Assembly: GCF_002153425.1 (NCBI RefSeq)
Contig: NZ_KZ119600.1
Span: forward strand, 4,301,295 to 4,340,326
DNA from: Litchfieldia alkalitelluris
Lineage (GTDB): Bacteria; Bacillota; Bacilli; Bacillales; Salisediminibacteriaceae
Length of the DNA: 39,032 nt
Direction of reading: 5' to 3'
Shown here: in pieces, positions 6,834-16,471 of the stretch
Position numbering within the stretch: position 1 is the first letter of the stretch
Layout: the number at the start of each line of letters is the position of its first letter
Translations under genes and position numbers: made by a program
The notes under the pieces: model-generated
Database searches by the model: none
What the model was told of the DNA's origin: nothing
What the model saw: the letters and a program-made list of their open reading frames with translations, nothing else

Positions 6834-9182
6834 TTAGTAAGAAAAGTGTGCTTCTTTTTCAATACGATAACGTTTATTTTCATCAACTCTACCATCTAAC
6901 ACACCAAAAGTGCCCATTAATTGTGCTAATTCTGGTATGAACAATAAATTAACCGATGATTCAACATTCCCCTTAATGTAAGTTTGCTTATCCCTTAAAT
7001 CGATTCCATGATGATTCATCACTGCCATCATGCGCCTCATTCTGTTATCACCACCAGGGTTCATAAACAAAAACAACCTTAAGTAATCATGATAAGTAGT
7101 GTCTAGTTCAACTATGTCATGAATCAGAGAAACCGAACCCCCTCCTGTAACTATAGTCATATCAAAAATCGTCTCCTTCAACGACCAGCCTAAAGCAGCT
7201 ATAAATACCGCTAAAGGATGACCAGCTGACCTAACTTCAATCTGTTTAAAAGATGCTATAAAATTCAAAGCAAATCGAATGGCAAACAGTTGAGACATCG
7301 CTGCGGCATAGTTCAATCCTGGCTCATGAATACCGTAAAGGATATATTCTACTTCTCGTTTTTCAAACTTAAAATCGTTTTGACCAGTCGCTGGTTCTTT
7401 ACTTTCAAAATACATTAAAATGTATTCATTAATGAAAAGCTCGTTTCGTGCGGCTTCTAAGATATTACCCATTTCTCTGAAAATAGTATCAACTAGCTCC
7501 ATGGCACTTCTTGCACTACCACCACTACTGCCACTTAAATCTACACTTTCAACATCATCTGGATCTACAATCTCGAATGATTCAAGCTCTTCAAGAAAAT
7601 CTTGGAGCGCATCATAAATCCCTTGTTCTCCCGCTAAGCCTTCTGCAATTTCCATGGCCTCTTCTAAAGCATCTTGGGCTGCTTCGTTTTCTGCATCAGC
7701 TTCTTCTCTTTTAGCATCCTCATCAAAATCCTCAGGGTCTGCTGTTGGATTTAAAGGATCTTGTTTTATCGGGAAGTCCATTCTTTTTCGGGAAAAAAAT
7801 GTTCTTGCTTCATCAACTTGAGATTCCGTTGTAAACATCCTATTACGAAGAAGAAGTTGTAAGTCCCTCAGAGCTTCTGCATCTGTTCCTTCAAAGAAAT
7901 CTACTACAGGTTCCAACAATTCTGGAGTCCCATCAAAGTTAGCTATTGCTTGATTCAGAAACTGTTTCATGGAACCAAAGAAATCCGTGTTTTCATCAAA
8001 TTCATTGACACCATTTTCCTCATTATATAAAGCATATACTTCGTTATATAAGTATTCGTCTAGTCTATCTGCCATCTGCTGAATCTCCGCAGTTGCCTGA
8101 TCCATTTCACTTGCTTGGTCTGGATCGGATATGGTTCCTGCATTGTTTTCAGCATTTCCATAGTTTGATTCAGATGCTGCACGGTTGCTTTCTATTACAT
8201 TTCGCATACTGTCGTTAATACTCTCTGCTGTTTCAATCTTACTTAATGCATTCTCTAGCTCGCTCTCGGTTTCTACAGTAAGATCGTAGATTGTATCAAG
8301 CATTGCTTGTGCATTTTCTTCAAATTGCTCTTTATTCTCTGTTAATTCATCTATCTCATCTCTTAATTCCTCGATCTCTTGATCGATATCCTCTTGTTCC
8401 TCTTCTGTCTCTGCTTCTAATTCTTCCCACTCTTCTATTTCTGCTTCTATTTCACTTATTCTGTTTTCTAGTGCAACATCATCCAAGTAATCATTCTCAA
8501 AGTGATAAATGATATCGTTATATAACCCCACTGTTGGAAAATCTGGTTCCGTAGACGGCTTATTAACATATCCATCAGTATCTTCATCTGCGCCTATTAA
8601 TCTATCTAAATTTTCTCTGATCTTCGCTAAATGGACGGCAGCTTCATTCAAAGCCTTTTCTCTATCTTCAAACTTCCCTTGTATATCCTCTGCTGTTTTG
8701 ATAAATGTAGATGTTTCTTTCATTGCAGAAGATACAGAAGCAAATTTATCTATCAAATTGATAACAATCTCCACTGGCGCTTTATACTTCATTTCTTCAA
8801 GAATCTGGTGTTCTAATATTGCTGGGTTTGCCAGCTCCCTTGCTTCAAATTCATGAGCGAAGTCTTCTAGCATGAGATTAATAAACTCAAAGTCTCCCTC
8901 AGGTGCTTCAAGGTTTTTCTCCAGAAACTCTTCAAAATCACCAATCTGACCATCTTTTATTCCAAAAAGTCCATAGTTATCTTTTAAATTATTATCAAAC
9001 CCAGCCATTGCGGACCTTACAGCACTCTGCACTGCATATTCTGTTTGTTTTTCTGCTGATAAAATACGCGCATAGTCAATCAAGACAGCATTAAAGAAGA
9101 AAATTGCTGTGATTATAATAATAAAAAAGATGGAAACAGACCCTTTTTTATCCGTTTTAAATTTATGTATCATTCTTTTCAA
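6834..9182 (-). CDS. Large TadG/DUF5702-like pilus-associated membrane protein
   Basis: The 782-residue protein has a short basic N-terminus, then KKGSVSIFFIIIITAIFFF, a pseudopilin-like anchor, followed by a region (AEKQTEYAVQSAVRSAMAGFD) typical of TadG/DUF5702 proteins. The middle (about 235-310) is a strongly charged Glu-rich coiled coil; another Glu/Ala-rich stretch lies near 480-550, and the C-terminal third is folded and partly hydrophobic. I chose the TTG at 9182 because GGAGG lies 8 nt upstream; a longer frame begins at 9230, and an ATG follows four codons into the chosen frame at 9173. Proteins of this family are surface-exposed pilus partners, but their exact job in Firmicutes is not settled. 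It lies between the first TadE-like gene and the lipoproteins. Confidence 0.8.
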   Translation of the reverse strand: MKRMIHKFKTDKKGSVSIFFIIIITAIFFFNAVLIDYARILSAEKQTEYAVQSAVRSAMAGFDNNLKDNYGLFGIKDGQIGDFEEFLEKNLEAPEGDFEFINLMLEDFAHEFEARELANPAILEHQILEEMKYKAPVEIVINLIDKFASVSSAMKETSTFIKTAEDIQGKFEDREKALNEAAVHLAKIRENLDRLIGADEDTDGYVNKPSTEPDFPTVGLYNDIIYHFENDYLDDVALENRISEIEAEIEEWEELEAETEEEQEDIDQEIEELRDEIDELTENKEQFEENAQAMLDTIYDLTVETESELENALSKIETAESINDSMRNVIESNRAASESNYGNAENNAGTISDPDQASEMDQATAEIQQMADRLDEYLYNEVYALYNEENGVNEFDENTDFFGSMKQFLNQAIANFDGTPELLEPVVDFFEGTDAEALRDLQLLLRNRMFTTESQVDEARTFFSRKRMDFPIKQDPLNPTADPEDFDEDAKREEADAENEAAQDALEEAMEIAEGLAGEQGIYDALQDFLEELESFEIVDPDDVESVDLSGSSGGSARSAMELVDTIFREMGNILEAARNELFINEYILMYFESKEPATGQNDFKFEKREVEYILYGIHEPGLNYAAAMSQLFAIRFALNFIASFKQIEVRSAGHPLAVFIAALGWSLKETIFDMTIVTGGGSVSLIHDIVELDTTYHDYLRLFLFMNPGGDNRMRRMMAVMNHHGIDLRDKQTYIKGNVESSVNLLFIPELAQLMGTFGVLDGRVDENKRYRIEKEAHFSY

Positions 9183-9272
9183 ATGAGATCCCTCCAAACA
9201 ATCGTTTCTACATGTCAGGTTAAGGGTCAAAACTCCATATCAAACTTAAAAAACTGGCTAGGTCTGCCCAAA

Positions 9273-9932
9273 TTATTCATTATTAATCATATCTGCCATC
9301 TCTTCTATAAAGTAATAAAGAAAATCAGTAGTTCGAATGACTTCCACAGGATCTTTTATGGAAGCAACTGCAGTAGCAGAAATTTCACTATCTGTTATTA
9401 AATCAACAAATGGGGGGAGGTTAATCTCTCGTATGAGCTCTACCTCAATCGTTTGCATACCCATTGCCATTTCACTAGTGTTAAAGATTCTATATTTTAC
9501 AACGTCCCCTGTATTGGAAACATTACTGATGATTTCATGTGCCATATCGTTTCCTTTTGATACTTTTCTTGATGTGGCAGTACTTCCGCCACCTGAAAGT
9601 TGCCCTTTTGTAGCTTTTTCTATTAGTCCAGAAGCAACTGCACCAATTCTCCAATAGAGGCCATCTCCACCGTCCATTGTGTTATATTGGTTTATTTCAA
9701 AAGAACCATCTTCAAAATCCTTTTGACTGTTATCCCAGGAAAAGGCTACACGCTCTGCAATTAAGTGAGCTCGTTGGTAAAGAACTGCATTTTCATAAAC
9801 AACAAGACTAAATAAAACAAGTGCTATTGTGATAATGAAAATAATGGGAAAGATAAGGGAAGCCTCTAGCGTAAAACTTCCCTTATTTCCAGTTTTAAAA
9901 TTTTTTACCTGCTTTTTTAATTGAAGACTCAT
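9273..9932 (-). CDS. TadE-like pseudopilin (first copy)
   Basis: The 219-residue protein shows the TadE pattern: a basic leader (about 1-17), then NKGSFTLEASLIFPIIFI with the conserved Glu and one hydrophobic helix, and an extracellular remainder of about 170 residues. The GSFTLEAS segment is the likely TadV cleavage region. It follows the pilin gene by 28 bp and precedes the large TadG-like gene. It shares its N-terminal layout with the protein at 4206-4880, but the ectodomains look unrelated, so the two probably have different partners. Confidence 0.85.
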   Translation of the reverse strand: MSLQLKKQVKNFKTGNKGSFTLEASLIFPIIFIITIALVLFSLVVYENAVLYQRAHLIAERVAFSWDNSQKDFEDGSFEINQYNTMDGGDGLYWRIGAVASGLIEKATKGQLSGGGSTATSRKVSKGNDMAHEIISNVSNTGDVVKYRIFNTSEMAMGMQTIEVELIREINLPPFVDLITDSEISATAVASIKDPVEVIRTTDFLYYFIEEMADMINNE

Positions 9933-9960
9933 CGTTTATAGTCCTCTCTTCTTCATTTTA

Positions 9961-10164
9961 TTATGGTGTACCGCCACCGCCGCCAGGAGTAGGAGCTTCT
10001 GGATCACCAATACCATCAAGAATACTTTCTACCCAATCGATAATTCTTTGTCCAAACAATAGTGCAACTGCAACTAACACCGCTACAATAAGAAGTAGCT
10101 CAACTGTTCCCAATCCTTCCTCGTCATTCCAAAACTTTTTCATAAACGTCTTAAAAGTTCCCAT
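9961..10164 (-). CDS. Flp1-type type IVb pilin
   Basis: This small protein (67 residues from the ATG at 10164) is the likely major pilin. It has a short basic leader, the motif NDEEGLGTVELLLIVAVLVA with the conserved Glu after the cleavage site, one hydrophobic helix, and a short tail that ends in Pro/Gly-rich sequence (PTPGGGGGTP). This matches the Flp1-like pilins of Gram-positive Tad loci. AAAGGAG lies 9 nt before the chosen ATG; a longer frame starting at TTG 10200 overlaps the end of tadC and has no suitable ribosome site. The prepilin peptidase at 3672-4187 is the expected processing enzyme. Confidence 0.88.
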   Translation of the reverse strand: MGTFKTFMKKFWNDEEGLGTVELLLIVAVLVAVALLFGQRIIDWVESILDGIGDPEAPTPGGGGGTP

Positions 10165-10192
10165 TTTACCTAACTCCTTTTTAAAGTTTTTT

Positions 10193-11068
10193 TTAACCAA
10201 ATATCATTAATGCTGGGTAAGCAATAACTAACAGAACTGCTACAAAAATTAATACCATTGGGAAGATCAACTTTGACGATGCTTCTTCCCCTCTTGTTCT
10301 AGAGATTACTTTTCTTTTTTCCCATAAGTCTCCTGATATTTCCCTTAGGGCTAAGGAGAGTTCACTTCCACCCCGTCGATAGTTTAATAGAATTGTTGTT
10401 GTAAGAATGGCTAGCTCTTGCACACCACAACGCTTACTTAATTCTTCCATCACGTGGTTAAATGACTCACCATTTTTAAGTTTTGTGACCGCGTCGTTTA
10501 ATTCTAGGTAAAGAGGGTTATCGTCCTCTTCTTTCATTTCGCTACAACGAATAATTGCGTTTTGAACTGTCTCACCAGCGTTTACTAGTAATGCCACTTT
10601 ACTTGCAAACTCAGGCAATTCAAAGATAATGTCCTTTTTCCTCTTATCCGTTTTCTCATCTAGCTTTTTCACCATCAGGAATGGTATGAGACAAGCTACA
10701 ATGATACCTAAAACGACTAGTCGTACATCGCCACCTCCTAATAAGCCTAGAATTCCTCCTCCAAGGAAACACACAAATATAAAGGAGATAATTTGTGCAA
10801 TATACATTCTTGTATAAGGAATTACTGGCTGACTCGGGTAAAGAATAGATATTTTTTGCTGTAATTGCATCATGCGGCTTTGCATCCGCTCATGTAATCG
10901 CAGCTTATCCATCAAACTAAGAGACGCAGGTGCCATGAATAAAAATTGGAAGTCAGCTTTATTCTCTTCTATGAAACTACTGTATTTTTTCCCTGCCATT
11001 AGGAATAAAATCAGTACAACCACTACTGTTACTACGGTAAAAATTAAAGTTTCAACCATTGTCATCAC
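10193..11068 (-). CDS. tadC: TadC-like pilus platform protein (type II secretion F family)
   Basis: The 291-residue integral membrane protein has an N-terminal helix, a cytoplasmic T2SSF domain (about 145-260, with ELPEFASKVALLVNAGETV and SFNHVMEELSKRCG), and a C-terminal helix. With TadB it forms the inner-membrane platform on which the TadA ATPase acts. The frame begins with GTG at 11068, overlapping the tadB stop by 4 bp; ATG codons at 11065 and 11059 are alternative starts, and AAGG about 10 nt before the latter makes it plausible. The overlap implies translational coupling with tadB. Confidence 0.88.
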   Translation of the reverse strand: MMTMVETLIFTVVTVVVVLILFLMAGKKYSSFIEENKADFQFLFMAPASLSLMDKLRLHERMQSRMMQLQQKISILYPSQPVIPYTRMYIAQIISFIFVCFLGGGILGLLGGGDVRLVVLGIIVACLIPFLMVKKLDEKTDKRKKDIIFELPEFASKVALLVNAGETVQNAIIRCSEMKEEDDNPLYLELNDAVTKLKNGESFNHVMEELSKRCGVQELAILTTTILLNYRRGGSELSLALREISGDLWEKRKVISRTRGEEASSKLIFPMVLIFVAVLLVIAYPALMIFG

Positions 11069-11973
11069 ACCTTAATGTTCATAATTCGCTGGCTTACCCA
11101 GAATGAAAACACGATAATTCCTAGTGCAATCGTCATGACGATGGGGCCTAAGCCAGGAAATACAAATAATGGATCCATATAATTACCAGCAACATTACCT
11201 AAAAGTGCAATCATCATAATGGGCATAATAGATAATGCTGTTGATTCGAATTTCTTCTGTGCAACCATGACTGATATTTCCTGTTGTATTTCAATTTTTT
11301 CGCTAATGAGGGTGGAGGTTCTTCTTATCACTTCTACAAGGTCTCCACCAGTTCGCTTACAGGTAATAAAAACATCAGTAAAATTGGTTATATCGTCAAT
11401 TCCAGCACGCTCACTGAAGTCTTCAAAGGCGCTCTCAATCGTCTCTCTATTCGCCACCTTTGTGTTAATTAAGTCAAACTCCCTGATGATGTATGTATTT
11501 GGATCAGGATAAAGGAGCTTCAAGTCATTTGACACTTCAAGGAATGAGTTTTCAATGGATCTCCCCGCTATGAGAGAGGACGACAATGAAAACAAGGCTT
11601 GCTGAAATTGTTTACTGAGCTCATTTTTTCTTTTCTGCATGAGACGTTTCTTCATGAGCTTCGGTAAAAACAAACCAACTGCTGAGAAAACAATGGATAC
11701 GATCATGTTTTGATAAAAGATATAACCTAAAATAAACATTAAAATAATACCAACAAAGCTGTAAAAAACGAGTTCATGTTTTTTCATGATGTATTCGTTG
11801 TAATCAATCACTTCATAATCTTGAGATAGATTGAAGTTCTGCCTCGTGTCATCACCACTACGATTTCCGTGTTGATCAAACTCTTCAGCAGCACGTTTTG
11901 ACTTTCTGTCGACGATAAGAAGGACAACAACTGTTATGACTACTGCAATAATACCTATGATGAAAATTTCTAT
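11065..11973 (-). CDS. tadB: TadB-like pilus platform protein, apparent ATA start
   Basis: The T2SSF-family membrane protein spans about 302 residues if read from the ATA at 11973. From there the frame encodes a hydrophobic helix (IEIFIIGIIAVVITVVVLL), a hydrophilic linker with many Asp and Asn, then two helices, the cytoplasmic T2SSF domain (about 160-250, FQQALFSLSSSLIAGRS, CKRTGGDLVEVIRRTS) and two C-terminal helices. GGAGG lies exactly 9 nt before this ATA. No ATG, GTG or TTG occurs in frame between the upstream stop (TGA at 11980-11982) and the GTG at 11811, which would remove the first helix and start the protein at VIDYNEY. An ATG changed to ATA is the simplest reading. It starts 15 bp after tadA. 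Confidence 0.8.
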   Translation of the reverse strand: MEIFIIGIIAVVITVVVLLIVDRKSKRAAEEFDQHGNRSGDDTRQNFNLSQDYEVIDYNEYIMKKHELVFYSFVGIILMFILGYIFYQNMIVSIVFSAVGLFLPKLMKKRLMQKRKNELSKQFQQALFSLSSSLIAGRSIENSFLEVSNDLKLLYPDPNTYIIREFDLINTKVANRETIESAFEDFSERAGIDDITNFTDVFITCKRTGGDLVEVIRRTSTLISEKIEIQQEISVMVAQKKFESTALSIMPIMMIALLGNVAGNYMDPLFVFPGLGPIVMTIALGIIVFSFWVSQRIMNIKV

Positions 11974-11987
11974 TTTTCTTCACCTCC

Positions 11988-13223
11988 CTAAATGATACTG
12001 AGTTCTTTTATCCCAGCCATTTTCAATTTCATTTGATCCTGTAGCTTGTTACCTGTAGGCTGTAAGGCCCCAATAACTTTCCCTTCAGGTGTTTCGCCCT
12101 CTTCTACAAACTCATATAGTGGATTTAACTGAATGTCTCCATTTTCCACACCTAGTACTTCACTGATAGCTACTACTTTCCTAGAATGGTCGCGGAGCCT
12201 TGACAAGTGAACCATAATATCAATCGCTGAACTGATCTGCTTACGCACTACTTGAATAGGGAGGTCTGCCCCACTTAAGACCATCGTCTCCAAACGGCTT
12301 AACATATCCTCCGTTGAATTGGCGTGCCCTGTAGAAAGGGAGCCGTCATGTCCCGTATTCATTGCTTGCAGCATATCAAGTGCCTCTGCACCACGAACCT
12401 CCCCAACAACAATTCTATTCGGACGCATTCGTAGGGAAGCTTTGATTAAATCTCTAATGGTGATTTCACCTTTACCTTCAGTATTGGCATTCCTCGTTTC
12501 CAAGCTCACAAGGTTAGGAACGGAATGAATCTGCAGCTCAGCAGAGTCTTCAATCGTAATGATTCGCTCTGTCTTCGGAATAAAATTAGAAAGGACGTTC
12601 AGAAACGTCGTTTTCCCTGAACCCGTTCCTCCACCAATAAAAATGTTGTATTTCGATGTCACTAAATGATTAAGGAACATGGCTACCTCAGAACTAATCG
12701 CTTTTTTCTCAATTAAATCCTCCATAGACAAAGGCTTCTCAGGGAACTTCCTAATCGTCATTGTCGGCCCCTTCAAAGCAACCGGCGGAAGAACAACATT
12801 GACACGGGAGCCATCTTTCAGCCTTGCATCAACGATTGGAGATGAAGCATTGACTGAACGATTCACCCTACCTACAATCATCTGTATAATATCTTCTAGT
12901 TTGTTGCTAGATTCGAATTTAATATCCGTTTCGAACACTTCACCATCTTTTTCAACAAAGATTTCTTCATGGCTGTTAATCATGATCTCTGTTACAGCTT
13001 TATCGTTAATCAATGGCTGAAGAACATCGAGTCCACGAAAGGAGTTATATATCCTATCCACAAGCCACTTCATTTTTGTAGCCGTGATAGGTGTTGTTTT
13101 GGAAAAATCGATTACTGTCTCTTCGATCAGCTGCATTAATACTTCATCTTCCATATCTCGATTGTGATTCAGCGTGTTTCGAATACCGTTGATTAATTCT
13201 TGAACATCTTCCTCACTAAACAT
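11988..13223 (-). CDS. tadA: TadA/CpaF pilus assembly ATPase
   Basis: The 411-residue cytoplasmic hexameric ATPase powers Flp pilus assembly. Motifs are intact: Walker A GGGTGSGKTT (197-206), the Asp-box region ITIEDSAELQ (about 222-231), Walker B IVVGEVRGAEA (271-281) and the His box TGHDGSLSTGHAN (290-302). The N-terminal part (1-150) matches CpaF-type secretion ATPases, with VTEIMIN and the DARLKDGSRVNVVLPP segment. It overlaps the TadZ-like gene by 8 bp and is followed by the two platform genes, the standard order in Gram-positive Tad loci. Nothing suggests inactivation. Confidence 0.95.
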   Translation of the reverse strand: MFSEEDVQELINGIRNTLNHNRDMEDEVLMQLIEETVIDFSKTTPITATKMKWLVDRIYNSFRGLDVLQPLINDKAVTEIMINSHEEIFVEKDGEVFETDIKFESSNKLEDIIQMIVGRVNRSVNASSPIVDARLKDGSRVNVVLPPVALKGPTMTIRKFPEKPLSMEDLIEKKAISSEVAMFLNHLVTSKYNIFIGGGTGSGKTTFLNVLSNFIPKTERIITIEDSAELQIHSVPNLVSLETRNANTEGKGEITIRDLIKASLRMRPNRIVVGEVRGAEALDMLQAMNTGHDGSLSTGHANSTEDMLSRLETMVLSGADLPIQVVRKQISSAIDIMVHLSRLRDHSRKVVAISEVLGVENGDIQLNPLYEFVEEGETPEGKVIGALQPTGNKLQDQMKLKMAGIKELSII

Positions 13224-14355
13224 TGGCTACACCTCTATTGCTATTGCTAGACTGCAAAAGGTCCCTAAACATTTTGATGATGAACTCGGAAAAAACTGGT
13301 GATGTGATCAGATCGTTTCCACTTTTCACAACTTTCCACTCTGGAACATATGGTAAGTATGCCTCAATGGCAATTTCTTCGTCCTTGAACGCTTCTTCCA
13401 CTTTCCCCATATATTTATTAAGAACAAACGAAACCTTCTCACTGAAGTCTGCGTCCGATAATAGGGAATGTAGTTCTTCAATGAAAAATGATGTTTTCGT
13501 AAAGCTTTGGATATCGTTGTTTAATAGCCAAAGGACGTGACTAGATTTTTGAAGAGCAGCCTTCGTTCTAGGATTGAGTGTGCTTTCCAAGTCAATAATG
13601 ATGTAATCGTAATTTTTTGTATTGACAATGGCTTTAATAAGTCGGTCTGTCTCTTCTTCCGTTAAGTCAGACATCTCTTCTGCGCTAGGAGTTAATCTGA
13701 ACAGCTCCACTCCCGTTTCAGAATCATACTGCTTTAATTCCTCGATCTTTTGGGGCAATTGATCCGACCCCGTTTTTACATAATAAAGAATTGGCGAGGA
13801 CGCATTATCACGATCATCTTCCATAAATACATATGTCGTATTAAGTAGTTCTAAGTTTAAATAAAATACGCTGTAGTCTAGCGCTGCTATTTCTTTGGCT
13901 AGATTGAATGCTACGGTTGATTTCCCTGTTCCTCCCGTAGCCGAGAAGGTTGATATTACTTTTGTTTGGTCATTACTAACGGTTTTCTTCGGAGACTTTC
14001 CTTTCCTCTCATAAAAAATAGAGGTTACTTGATTAAGTAATTGGGTTAATTGCTGATACTTAAAGATAACTGGGATTGCGCCTTCCAGTTCCTCTCCCTG
14101 TTCATCTAGACCAATGATGGTATCCACATGATCTAACTTGTTTAACTCGTCATCTTCTCCTTCTGGAATGAACTCGGGAGCAGCAAGAAGAACATTGATC
14201 CTTTCCCCTGTTTCTATGTACTGCTGCAGTGCTTCTTTCTTGGAAAAAAGTTTCATCTCCAGCTTAGAAGAAAAACTAGATGTCCTAATGTAATTGGCTA
14301 ACATTTCTATGTAGCTCGTATCGTGATCCGCAACTATTAAACTGATTTTTTTCAT
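13216..14355 (-). CDS. tadZ: TadZ/CpaE-like ATPase (first gene of the pilus operon)
   Basis: The 379-residue protein has a degenerate response-regulator-like domain (about 1-115, beginning KKISLIVADHDTSYIEML) and a ParA/MinD-type domain. The latter has a deviant Walker A, SATGGTGKSTVAFNLAKEIA (138-157), a DYIIIDLES Walker B segment and a late LNK segment. TadZ/CpaE proteins localise the pilus machine in the cell. The Walker A lacks the usual KGG lysine: it reads TGGTGKS, as also seen in some CpaE proteins. It is the first gene of the minus-strand operon, with a GTGAGGTG ribosome site; the promoter must lie upstream in the repeat-rich gap. Confidence 0.85.
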   Translation of the reverse strand: MKKISLIVADHDTSYIEMLANYIRTSSFSSKLEMKLFSKKEALQQYIETGERINVLLAAPEFIPEGEDDELNKLDHVDTIIGLDEQGEELEGAIPVIFKYQQLTQLLNQVTSIFYERKGKSPKKTVSNDQTKVISTFSATGGTGKSTVAFNLAKEIAALDYSVFYLNLELLNTTYVFMEDDRDNASSPILYYVKTGSDQLPQKIEELKQYDSETGVELFRLTPSAEEMSDLTEEETDRLIKAIVNTKNYDYIIIDLESTLNPRTKAALQKSSHVLWLLNNDIQSFTKTSFFIEELHSLLSDADFSEKVSFVLNKYMGKVEEAFKDEEIAIEAYLPYVPEWKVVKSGNDLITSPVFSEFIIKMFRDLLQSSNSNRGVANV

Positions 14356-14442
14356 ACACCGCGCACCTCACTTCATCTAATAATGTAATGTATGGTCTAA
14401 AACATATGCCCTGCCCTCGAAAGTAGTAGGTAATGATTTTGA

Positions 14443-14647
<205 letters not shown>

Positions 14648-14790
14648 GAGTTGTTAAGTCGTTGCCACAAATACTGATTATTGCAAATTTTGTTAAGGTT
14701 ATGAGTTTTCACCGTAACTATCATAGGCTGTTAGTTAGCGTAAAATTTGTATCTATGGTTGGTTATACTGCGGTTGCGAATAGATGACTA

Positions 14791-14895
14791 TTTTTGTTGT
14801 GAATTGGTGACTATTTTGATGAGAATTGGCTCCTATTTTTGTTGTGAATTGGTGACTATTTTGATGAGAATTGGCTCCTATTTTTGTTGTGAATT
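14791..14895. repeat. 45-bp direct repeat, about 2.3 copies
   Basis: The block beginning TTTTTGTTGTGAATTGGTGA starts at 14791, 14836 and, in part, 14881, an exact 45-bp period. Each unit contains paired GAATTGG elements followed by GACTATTTT or CTCCTATTTTT. A partial unit precedes it. It is not palindromic, unlike the 51-52 bp arrays elsewhere in the window. No function is evident. Confidence 0.85.
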
Positions 14896-15343
14896 TTTAG
14901 CATTGTGAAATGGAATGGCGTTACTTATTAAGATAGGTAAGGTTAAATTTAGTTGTTTTAACAACTAAGTTTTAAATAGTAACTTACCTTTTTATAGATG
15001 CTGATGCCTATTTTGTATTTCAACGTTTATTTGGAATCAGTATTGGTGTTTTTGATGTCGGATTAGTTGGTACTATAATCCTTAATTATGTAGGTTCGTC
15101 ATACAGTATCCCTGTAGAATAGAGTAGTAGAATTAAGTAGTAGAATAGTATTAGATTGATTGCTTTTTGCTATAACTGGTAATTATTTTTATATTATAAA
15201 CTACAATGGTTACAAAATTTGTAGGTACATGTCGAGACGAATATTTAGATTACAAATTAAAATAAAAAGCGTCACACCTATTTTCTTTTCCACTGCCAAT
15301 TTGTTGGATTGTGCATGGGAATTAACTAGTCCTATCGTATGTA

Positions 15344-15448
15344 TTAAATCATTCCAGCTAATTTCAGTACTCCTCCAAGGATAAGAACCAAGGAAAATAC
15401 AGTTAATATGATCATTATTCGAATATGAGTTGCATTACTGCCAGCCAT
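15344..15448 (-). CDS. Small membrane protein, 34 residues
   Basis: A 35-codon frame starts with ATG at 15448, 7 nt after the strong ribosome site AAGGGGG. The protein begins MAGSNATHIRI, followed by one hydrophobic helix (about 12-28, including LTVFSLVLILGGVL), and ends LAGMI. A good ribosome site plus a single hydrophobic helix argues for a real microprotein. I do not recognise a family. It lies alone in a long gap; no clear promoter or terminator was found. It could be a chance frame. Confidence 0.5.
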   Translation of the reverse strand: MAGSNATHIRIMIILTVFSLVLILGGVLKLAGMI

Positions 15449-15735
15449 CTTACAACCCCCTTATTGAAATACTATTAAACGAATTTAATCGAATCTAGGT
15501 GAATTAGATTGGAAAAGAATGATATGAGTAATTTCAAGAAAATTTCCGTTGATTTTACAATTAATTACTTTCGTATAGTTTATTTCGTATCAGCCGTTTG
15601 TACTAATCGTTCACTTTCTCCTACGTAAGTAGTGCTTACAATTTCCGATTATATTATAACCAATGGAAATTTACTACAACTTTTATAGAATAATTTCCTT
15701 TTTAAGACTTATTTCTGGTACAGCTGTAAAAACAA

Positions 15736-15769
15736 AGAAAAAAGAGGGGCTTTAGTATTATCCCCTCTC
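15736..15769 (-). terminator. Rho-independent terminator of the DUF4282 gene
   Basis: On the minus strand AGAGGGG (15762-15768) pairs with CCCCTCT (15743-15749), followed by TTTTTTC. It lies 45 bp after the stop codon of the DUF4282 gene, in the right orientation. Confidence 0.85.
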
Positions 15770-15812
15770 ACCTAAATAAGCTCTTTGTCCTATTACTTAA
15801 TTACTATAATTT

Positions 15813-16115
15813 TTACTCTTCATACTCTGCTGCTTCTAGGTTTTTGTTAATGCGGTTTAAAGATTCATGCATTTTAAAGAATAAAATTAAAAGTTCACAA
15901 TAAATCCTTACAAATAATGGCCCAACAACAAGCGTGATAAGCCCCATAATTACCTGTAGTCCACCACCAAAATTACTCGCTACACCTGCAATAATTTGAA
16001 ATAAACCCATAAGAACAGAAATCCCAACACCTATGTAGAAAATAATTTTGATGATTGTAGGAGTAATCATCTTGTTAAAACTTAAGAAATCTTGGAAATC
16101 AAAATTCATCGCCAC
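15813..16115 (-). CDS. DUF4282-family small membrane protein
   Basis: The 100-residue protein matches the DUF4282 pattern: DFQDFLSFNKMITPTIIKII, a first helix (about 20-45), a Gly-rich turn (NFGGGLQVIMG), a second helix containing LVVGPLFVRIYCELLILFF, and a charged C-terminal tail (ESLNRINKNLEAAEYEE). It has two membrane segments and no known activity. The frame starts with GTG, and an ATG lies two codons later; AAGGGAGGTG suits either, and the ATG gives better spacing. It has its own terminator downstream, so it is probably a single-gene unit. Confidence 0.85.
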   Translation of the reverse strand: MAMNFDFQDFLSFNKMITPTIIKIIFYIGVGISVLMGLFQIIAGVASNFGGGLQVIMGLITLVVGPLFVRIYCELLILFFKMHESLNRINKNLEAAEYEE

Positions 16116-16310
16116 TGCACCTCCCTTCTAGGAATATATTTTGTTTCCGAAACTATCAACTAGACAAGGAATTGATTATCTCAATAAAGTAATTACAATG
16201 TGGAAACCTTATCCAACTAAAGAATCTTTCCCATATTATCACCGTTCGACAATATTTTCAATATTTCTACATGAAACTCTTTTCGTTACTTTTTTCGTTA
16301 CCTCCTTCTT

Positions 16311-16410
16311 CGTTACCAGGTAATGTTTCCCACGACCAACTTTTGAAATTCCTTATGTAGCAACACTTTTTCTTTGGTACGTGAAATAACCCTGCTGAGT
16401 TACCTATTAA
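16311..16410. repeat. Degenerate copy of the MITE-like repeat
   Basis: GTTACCAGGTAATGTTTC, then AAATTCCTTATGTA, TTGGTACGTGAAATA and GAGTTACCTATTAAC follow the same order as in the better copies at 29010 and 30554. The right-hand inverted end is worn. It lies 60 bp before the CBO0543 gene. It is the leftmost copy in the window. Confidence 0.7.
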
Positions 16411-16471
16411 CATCAGAAGGGTTTACATATTTCTTATTTGGATAGCGCAACTTATGATTGAGGTGACTACC

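Noticed and set aside
15160-15384. Plus-strand gene of 74 codons
   Set aside because: No ribosome site is seen, and it overlaps the minus-strand microprotein, which has a strong one.
16141-16323. Plus-strand gene of 60 codons
   Set aside because: It ends inside a degenerate MITE-like repeat and has no ribosome site.
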